From the NCBI GenBank assembly GCA_028641055.1, contig CM054060.1, forward strand, positions 240,278,833 to 240,342,832: DNA of 64,000 bases, in the 5' to 3' direction. The notes beneath the pieces were generated by a model, which was not told the origin of the DNA, did not search any database, and saw only the letters and a program-made list of their open reading frames with translations. Both the position numbers and the translations under genes were made by a program. Positions 57,144 through 64,000 of the stretch are shown here, in pieces (position 1 is the stretch's first letter; each line of letters starts with the position of its first letter). This stretch comes from Alopecurus myosuroides. Lineage: Eukaryota; Streptophyta; Magnoliopsida; Poales; Poaceae.

Positions 57144-57683
57144 TCTTGGGCGGCGCGAGAAGGATTCGTGCACTCCGGCGAGGTTGCAAACGGCGCTGTT
57201 CGAGCGTGCGTTTAGGACTAGCTCTGCTCACAGTGCTTGGGCGCTGAGTGCGTGAGGCGATGAGAACTGGGAGCGGAAGGTTTGCCGGAGGGGATGGAGA
57301 CGGATATATATATGTAGCCGCAAACTCGTCGCGGTACGTGCTAACGGCTCTTTTGACCGTTGGATGATCAATGCGTGTCACTCGCCGGAAATTCCGGGAA
57401 ATGAAACGACGGGTGATTATTGCTATCTCCTTGTTTCCCGCGAGAATCTGCCAGAGATACGTTTCAGGGTTTCTCGCTCGAAACCCAAACATCCCAAACG
57501 TCAGCATGGTTGAAGCGCTGACGTAGGAAGTTCCTTCTCCACGAAGGTTCGTGGAAGAAAAGCCGGACTTTCCGAAATCCGAGAGGAAAAGAAGAATCAA
57601 GACAGAGAGACAGTATTTCTCGGAAAGAATGCACATTTGACGAAAGACGGCGGATCAAAGTCTTAATCCTTCTTGGGGGCTAC

Positions 57684-58221
57684 TGTCGGATATATACCAA
57701 TCAGGGGTATATCAGATGGTGGTCTAAAGTGCCGGATTACCAGGGTGGCCTAAATGGTAATGGGATACGGTCCATTGGGCGGCCCAGTAAGCTGATGCAC
57801 GGAAGCCGGATTCTAGAAGAACCCGGATCACGGCCCACATGATACGGCTTGGAGTAGAAGGCGGATTCCTTACTTTCCAAGCTAGCACATACCGTAGTCT
57901 TCTAGGTTTCCTTTTCTGTATGCCCTAACCCGGCTATTATATAAAGCCGGACGAGAGATAAGATAGATAGACAAGAAGCTATAGGCTAACTCGCCGAGAG
58001 GTGGATCCTTGACGAGTAGCTAATATAACCTGACATTATACTCTGTATTTCAGTGCTTTAGTCCTGAATAGTGAGATTGCAGGAGTAGGAACGCCGCATT
58101 ACTGCGTTGTACCGAACCTGGGTAAAATCCTGTGTCATTGTTCATCATACAATCACGTCCCCCCACTTCTCTATCGGTAGTCTCATGGCACCCCCGTCTA
58201 TGAAATCTACTACGATGTCTC
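57684..58221 (+). repeat. LTR shared by elements E and F
   Basis: TGTCGG at 57684 follows the polypurine tract of E. The LTR contains a TATA box at 57938-57945, then direct passage into the middle of gag of element F near 58222. Its 3' end (CTCGACA) is therefore next to a deletion and the exact boundary is uncertain. It is the only full-length LTR of this family in the window. Confidence 0.75.
57938..57945 (+). promoter_or_regulatory. LTR TATA box
   Basis: TATATAAA lies about 255 bp into the LTR, followed by AGCCGGACGAGAG, the usual position of the retrotransposon promoter. Activity is inferred from sequence only. Confidence 0.65.
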
Positions 58222-59450
58222 GACAGCCAATGAGCACGCAGCAGCTGAAGACGATATCAGAGCGAGAGGTGGAAATATTGACGCTTTGGTTCAGGCCAAA
58301 ATGACGACTCGTTCTGAAAATAAAGCTACTCTAGAAGCGCAGCCAAAACCTACGGAACTAAACTTAACCTTTGGAAAGGATAATGGAGGCAAATGGGAAG
58401 GAAGAAACACAAAACCTATCTCATACTCAAAGGAAGAGTGGTAAAATATTAAGTCGGAAAACTATGTCCACCATTCGCAATTTGGGAAACCTACCCATAC
58501 AAATGCGCAGTGCCGGCTCAATAAGCACATGAAAGACACTGCAGAATCCGGGAGTAAAGGAAAGAATTCCAAGCGGAAATTCAACAAGCAAAATCCAGAA
58601 GCTGAGAAAGAAGAAGGTGAATCGGACACTGACGATAAAATCGAGGAACGGCAGTGAAAAGGCTAGCCAAAATCCAGAGAGTTGAAGGAGAATGTAACCT
58701 AACTTTCCTGGTAACTCCATCAGCAAAACAGGACGAAAAACACTTCGAGAAATCAACACGGTGGTGCCTCCAATCCCTAAGTTCTTGAAGTATTCAAACA
58801 CGCCAATCACCCGGGATCACTCAGATCATCCCGGAAACATCCCAGAACCCGGCACACATGCTTTGGTCGTAAGCCCTATTGTTCGAAACACTAGGCTCAA
58901 AAGAGTGCTGATGGAAGCACCTACGCATCTCCGAGACCCACCTCAATCACATAAACATACGTTTCCACGACATTGTTCCTAGCAGACAAGCACAATCCCT
59001 AGGAGAAATTTCCCTGGATGTAACCTTCGGAAAAAGAGAACACTTCTGCCAGGAAAAGATCTCATTCGAGGTAGTGCCGTTCGAGAGTGTTTAGCACGCA
59101 ATACTCGAACTTCCGGCTTTCGCCAAATTCATGGCAAGATTATGATATATCTATAACAAGCTGAAGATGCCAGGGCCAAAAGGAGGAGTAATTACCATAA
59201 CTGGAGACTACAAATTGGTGAACGAGCTGAAAAAAGGAAACGCCCTGTGTGCTGAAAAAGTGATTGCAAAGGAGGAACTAAAAGAACTGGCAAAGGAAGT
59301 ATCGCCAACAGAAATGCCGGCACGAAAAGAAAGACGGAAGCCGGCAGATAGTTTCAATGCCTCGGAAAATACAGGACATGTTATCCTAGAGCCCAAAGAT
59401 CCGACAAAATTTGTCATAGTTGGAACAGGGATGGCTGACAAATAGGAAGA
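58222..59450 (+). pseudogene. Element F gag 3' part and protease, active site deleted
   Basis: The sequence starts inside the gag tail (NEHAAAEDDI equivalent) and follows E to the protease. There the stretch corresponding to DGGSNINIMY in E is missing: RVLM is followed almost at once by the sequence after it (about 58908-58925), a loss of about 40 bases. Stops and frame changes follow (59090 and 59145). The MPGPKGGVITITGDYKL segment at 59167 is conserved. It cannot encode an active protease. Confidence 0.75.
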
Positions 59451-62400
59451 CGCGCTCATCAAGTTCCTACGTAAGAACTGATACATTATCGCCTGGTGTC
59501 CTGCTGATATACCAGGTGTACCCAGGGAACTTGCTGAGCACCAACTCAAAGTAATTCCAGGTTCAAAACCCGTCAAACAAGGTCTCCGTCGTTTCGATGG
59601 AAGAAGACGGAAGGCTATAGGCAAGGAAATTATCCGGCTTTTAGCGGCTGATTTTATCCGGGAAGTTATACATACTAGTTTGGTTTGCGAACCCAGTATT
59701 AGTCCCGAAGAAAGACAATATTGTTCTTAGGATGTGTATAGATTACACCGGCTTGAACAAATTGTGTCCAAAAGATATGTTCGCGTTACCGCTAATCAAT
59801 CAAGTAATAGATGCCACTGCTGGCTCTGAGCTTTTATGCTTTTTGGATGCTTATTACGGGTATCATCAAATATGTATAAAGGAGGAGGATCAAATAAAAA
59901 CTTCCTTCATAACCCCGTATAACATACTATTACATAACCATGCCTTTTGGCTTGAAGAACGCCGGCGCAACTTACCTGCGTTGCATGCAAATATGTTTGC
60001 ATAGTAAAATAAGAAAAAACGTCCATGTTTAGATGGATGATATTGCCGTAGTTTCCAAGGAGAAGGATACACTCCTTGAAGATCTACGAGAAACCTTCGA
60101 AAATTTGCGCACTTATAAGATGAAGTTGAATCCATTAAAGTGCGTATTTGGGGTTCCCTCAGGAAAGCTTCTGGGTTTTACCATTTCTCACAGAGGAATA
60201 GAAGTAAACCCGGAAAAGATCAAGGTAGTCTTAAATATCACAAGGCCTACCTGTCTAAAAGATGTCCAAAGATTGACGGGTTCTGCAGCCGATGTAAGCA
60301 GGTTTGCAAGCCGTCTAGGTGATAAAGCTTTGCCAGTATACAAATTTTGTAGAAATCCGATAAGTTTGAATGGACAGAAGAGGCGGATAAAGCACTAACA
60401 CAGCTAAAAGAAACCTTGATGAGAGCTCCGATTTTGGCATCCCCAAAAGACGAAGAACCCATGTTACTGTATCTTACAGCAACAAACAGGGTTACTAGAG
60501 CGGTAATAATTGTGGAACGACGGAAAGATGAGCAAAGTATACAGATCAGCATCTGGTGTAATATGTTAGTGAAGTGTTCTCCGAGTCAAAACACAGGTAT
60601 CACATCATCAAAAACCGGCATATGGCGTGCTTTTTGCATCTCCTAAAACTCCGCCATTATTTCCAAGGACATTCCATAACAGTGGTAAGAAAAGCACCAC
60701 TAGGGGATATCATCAACAATGCGTACGCAACATGCCGAGTCGCGAAATGGGGCATTGAGCTAGCTTCGTTCGACATTAAGTACCAACCCCGGACGACAAT
60801 TAAATCCCAGATTTTGGTAGATTTTGTCGCTGATTGGACATAAGCAATAAAAAATACACCAATGCCGGAGTCGGAAATATTGGATCATGCATTTTGGTGG
60901 ATCCAAAATGAAAGAAGGTGCCAGAGCTGGTGTAGTGCTAAAATCCTCAAAAGGTGACATTATGGAGTATGTATTTGTAGAAGGTGCCAGAGATGGTGTA
61001 GTGCTAAAATCCCCAAAAGGTGACATTATGGAATATGTATTACAAATACACTTCAACGCCATCAACAATGTGGAAGAATACGAAGCTTTGTTTCATGGCT
61101 TGCATATTGCAAAGGAGATATGCGTCAAGTGTATACTTTGTTATGGTGACTCCGACTTGGTATAGCATCAGCTAAACCAAATATGGGATGCCAAAAGTCC
61201 CATTATGGCCGAATATCGGAGAACTGTCGACGAGTTTGCCATTTGCTTCCTAGGATTTGAAGTACTTCATATCAAAAGGGAAGAGAATTGGAACGCGGAT
61301 GCATTAGCCCGCATGGGATCAAAAAGAGTAAAAACCCTATCACCATGTGTGTTTGTCCAACACTTGCATGAACTATCAATCAAAGGTGGAGATGTTGCTT
61401 ATCCTCTCGTTTCCGAGTCAATCGGATTCGACAATTCCATACTTAAACTTCTTAGTTGATCAGAAGTTCCCGGATGGAGCAGACGAGGTCTTGCAAAGAC
61501 AGATACAACGTCGATGCAAAGGATACACGGTAATTATTGGTTGCCTGTATACACGCAACACTATCGCCATTTTTCAGCGATGTATTTTGCCATAAGAAGA
61601 CCGAGAAATTTTGCAAGAAATCCAAGTAGGAGATTGAAGACATCATGCTCAATCAGAAAACATAGTCAAAAAAGCATTCGTATAGGGTTTTTCTTACTCA
61701 CGGCCAAGACATATGCGGAACACATAGTAAACACCTGTGCCGGATGTTAGTATTACGCCAAGCAGTCGAATATGCCAGCCCAAGTGCTAAAAACTATCCC
61801 CATAACATGGCACTTTGTGGTCTGGGGGGCTTGATATGATGGGACCATTCAAAACTGCAAGAGGCAGACTTACACATCTACTCGTTGCAGTAGATAAGTA
61901 TACCTAGTGGGTGGAGGCGAAACCCATCAAAAAACTTGACGGTGTGACTGACAGAAATTTAATCATTGACATAGTCATGAGATATGGTGTTCCACACAGC
62001 ATAATTACGGACAACGGGACAAATTTCTCTATTGGAGAGTTGGCAAAATATTGACAGGTTGAACGAATGATAGTTCTATCCTGCAGGGAATACGCTCAAG
62101 ACTCGAATCTCCTCTTCACAGAGACGCTGGAGCATGGGTAGAAGAATTACCTTCCATGCTTTAAAGTATTTGAACGACGCCAAATAGATCAACTGGACAA
62201 ACTCTGTTTTTCCTTGTTTATGGTACAGAAGCAGTGCTTCCTACGGACATGCTCCATGACAGCCCAAGAGTGCTAGCATACGAAGACTCGGATGTCGAAA
62301 ACGCACGATAGGATGTTGTTTATCTCTTAGAGAAGAACGAGAGGATGTTATTTATCAGCATGGATTGCGACGCTACCATAGTCGGAAAATCAGACACCGT

Positions 62401-62640
62401 TCTTTCAAAGAAGATGACCTAGTGCTAAGATTGGTGCAGGAAAGGAAGCACAAATTAGCCCCAATTTGGGAGGGACCATTTTTCATTAGCAAGGCTATGA
62501 AAAATGGATCTTACTATCTTGTAGATATTCGGGATACGGAAGATGATCCTAAAAGACCGAATCGCAAAAGAAATAGAAAGATAGATGTCGAACTAGGAGA
62601 GACAAAGAGACCCTAGAGCATCCAGCAGTTACGTCCTTTC
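59451..62640 (+). pseudogene. Element F pol: RT, two RNase H, integrase (broken)
   Basis: RT motifs MCIDYTGLNKLCPKD (59732) and FLDAYYGYHQI (about 59842) are present. At the catalytic box the Tyr codon is a TAG stop (60030), leaving MDD. The first RNase H is at about 60415-60830 and the second at about 60880-61310, with a 66-bp in-frame tandem duplication. Integrase fragments follow (61640-62160), with IITDNGTNF retained but the region between KYC and QVER shortened. The C-terminus (62365-62616; DLVLRLVQERKHKLAPIWEGPFF) is the best-preserved piece. Confidence 0.8.
60914..61045. repeat. 66-bp tandem duplication in second RNase H of F
   Basis: GAAGGTGCCAGAG starts at 60914 and 60980 (period 66). 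Element E has one copy. The duplication adds 22 codons in frame and doubles an early strand of the RNase H fold, which would probably disrupt it. The two units differ at a few positions. Confidence 0.85.
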
Positions 62641-63254
62641 TACACTTAGTTCAATTTCTATGTAAACATCTTTGAGATCATGAAATAAAGTTGTCAGAAT
62701 TCATGCATTTCTATTTTATCTTTTCATTTTCATACAAAGCATAAGTCTGTCTTCATCTATTACCCAATGATCTTTCAAAATTCTCAATGTTAACCCGAAT
62801 TGTGCCTCGTGCTCGGAGTTATAAAACTGAATTCTTTGTAGCCTAAGGAGGCTTAAAGAAACACATATTGTGCCTGCGTGCCTGAGTTTCATACATTTTA
62901 GAAAATTCCTTGATTTTTCTTAAGTATTATCTGATTGTTTGTGTGTTGGGTCACTGAAATTAGTAAGTAAAAATGCCATAGTACAATTCTTGTTTCGAGT
63001 TTCGACTGATAGGTTAAACCCAGTTATTTGGCATGAAGATTAAGTACTATTCAGCCATTTCAACACTAAGAATAATCAAAACATATAAGCTATAGAACTT
63101 AGAAGGAAAAGGAATTAAAACCCAGAAAAACTTGCAAAGACTAATTTTTTTACTGCAAAAGGGGAATACTTGTTTATACAAATGATAGATAGCATTACAA
63201 TGGATATTACATTGAGAGAATAGTAATTCTTCTATTTTGTTCCTGCTAACTACT
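62641..63254. other. Spacer between pol and antisense gene of F
   Basis: Homologous to 53576-54160 of E, non-coding, with the same ACCCGAATTGTGC and GCCTGAGTTTCATAC motifs. Confidence 0.6.
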
Positions 63255-64000
63255 CAGGAGTCAAGCGACCTCCTCAGAATCTGAGTCCTCCTCTTCCCTT
63301 CTGGGGTCCTCAGGAGTTGCCGGAATCTCTTCCTCCGGGTAGAGGGTGGAGATCGACACCATTTGCGCTATCATTGTAGCGTGTCCTTTGACGGAGTCGA
63401 AGATCCTGGCTCTCTGCGCTTCTGTGTATCCTTGGGGGATACCGGTCGCCACGCGCCCGGATTTTGCGGTGGTGTATTGCATACGCATTAGACCAAGGGC
63501 CATGCGCGCATCACCGCGAGCTGCGGAACGGAACCAGGATTCCTTGTGATTCGCCACCTCCTCGATTGCTTCCAGAAGCTTGCAAACTTTCGAGATTTCT
63601 TCTGCTTTGTCGGGAGTGTACTTGTTCACAAGTAACATCCCCGCAGTCTTCAGCGCGGTGAAGATCTTCCCGAAAGCACGGATTCTATCAATCCGGGTAT
63701 GCAAGGGGTTCCCCTCTGTTTGAATCAACAAAGCAAAGTTATAAAAAACAGAGAAGGAAAAAAGGAAACATACCGTAAAAAGTATAAGGAGAAAAATCAG
63801 GTAAAAGAGTTAAATCTTACCGAGAATCTTGTCCATTTCAATGCCTTCTTCAAGATGTTGATTTAGAGCATTCTCCAGGTCCAGGATGGTGGCATTGTCC
63901 TTCTCGGCCTGGGAAGAAGCCTTGGACTCGGCAATCCCGACAGCCAGCTGGTTGGCCTCCAGGTCCTTCTGGAGGTTTACATTGATTTTGTAAATCTTCA
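63255..64000 (-). pseudogene. Antisense gene of element F, C-terminal exons (partial)
   Basis: The stop near 63261 closes a 156-codon frame (RSAARGDARMALGLMRM, GIPQGYTEAQRARIF, acidic tail EEEDSDSEEVA). An intron-like gap follows, then (63815-64000) an exon matching the coiled-coil exon of E at 54720-54900 (ENALNQHLEEG-type pattern). The gene continues upstream beyond the window. The C-terminal frame is longer and cleaner than in E, where the equivalent frame is split near 54476. Confidence 0.7.

Larger units (their letters stand above)
47328..58221 (+). mobile_element. Ty3/Gypsy element E (Tat-like), decayed
   Basis: The order gag-protease-RT-RNaseH-second RNaseH-integrase puts it in Ty3/Gypsy, and the doubled RNase H with an extra antisense ORF before the 3' LTR fits the Tat (Grande/Retand-like) lineage. 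The 5' LTR is reduced to about 47 bp (47328-47374; TGTGGGATATATACTG compared with TGTCGGATATATACCA at 57684). The 3' LTR is 57684-58221, preceded by TCTTGGGGGCTAC (polypurine tract). Pol is split by multiple stops and frameshifts. It inserted into an element C-family LTR. Confidence 0.85.
58222..64000 (+). mobile_element. Ty3/Gypsy element F, decayed, runs past the window end
   Basis: This is the same family as E and collinear with it from the middle of gag (58222 matches 49093) through integrase (62640) and the antisense gene (63255 to the window end). The first part of the interior, including the primer-binding site and gag domain, is deleted. Stops and indels are denser than in E. Its 3' LTR lies outside the window. 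Together with E it forms LTR-interior-LTR-interior, as expected after recombination between neighbouring copies. Confidence 0.83.

Overview
The window is nuclear DNA from a large, repeat-rich grass genome, most likely Triticeae (wheat, barley or rye group). Evidence is the GT-AG introns in host-like genes, the repeat families (CACTA/Caspar-like element, Gypsy LTRs opening TGATACG, Poaceae LINEs, a Helitron, a Stowaway remnant, a Cassandra-like 5S-derived piece, PF04195 ORFs) and the nested-insertion style. No bacterial operon, phage or CRISPR features were seen. Only two ordinary host genes can be supported: a three-exon CASP-like membrane protein (18793-19738, +) and a two-exon tetraspanin (39973-42218, -). 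Almost everything else is mobile DNA.

Layout. 1-3974: an antisense PF04195 fragment, a 5S rRNA-derived (Cassandra-like) remnant, a 379-bp tandem duplication, low-information DNA and a ~186-bp tandem repeat. 3975-16753: one complete 12.8-kb CACTA (En/Spm) DNA transposon with TIRs, a 3-bp ACA target duplication, subterminal repeats at both ends, a TNPA/Ulp1-like gene and a TNP2 transposase gene, both on the minus strand. It sits inside one unit of the ~186-bp repeat. An internal cluster of the terminal repeats forms a 114-bp palindrome just upstream of the apparent first exon of the TNPA-like gene. 16754-18129: flank plus a Helitron-like 3' terminus. 18130-19997: the CASP-like gene.

19998-39260 is a four-element nest. 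A LINE (A, 15-bp target duplication) is interrupted by a 5'-truncated LINE (B, 21070-24158, with an uninterrupted 955-codon reverse-transcriptase ORF) and by a non-autonomous LTR retrotransposon (C, 27012-37837, GCGAG duplication). C is in turn interrupted by a 4.04-kb Helitron (D, 31147-35189). D retains helicase and RPA-like remnants and carries what looks like a captured, intron-containing host gene fragment.

39261-47327: the tetraspanin gene, a palindrome-bounded segment with a 22-bp minisatellite, a rearranged LINE fragment with target duplication, a Stowaway-like remnant and another LTR fragment of family C. 47328-64000: two head-to-tail, decayed Ty3/Gypsy elements (E and F) of Tat-like organisation (gag-pro-RT-RNaseH-second RNaseH-INT) that share one LTR (57684-58221). 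An intron-containing PF04195 gene lies antisense between integrase and the 3' LTR. The left window edge carries a third fragment of that antisense gene.

Limits: domain names are from recognised motifs, not searches. Exon boundaries are inferred from GT-AG signals and frame continuity. Frameshifts could be mutations or sequence errors.
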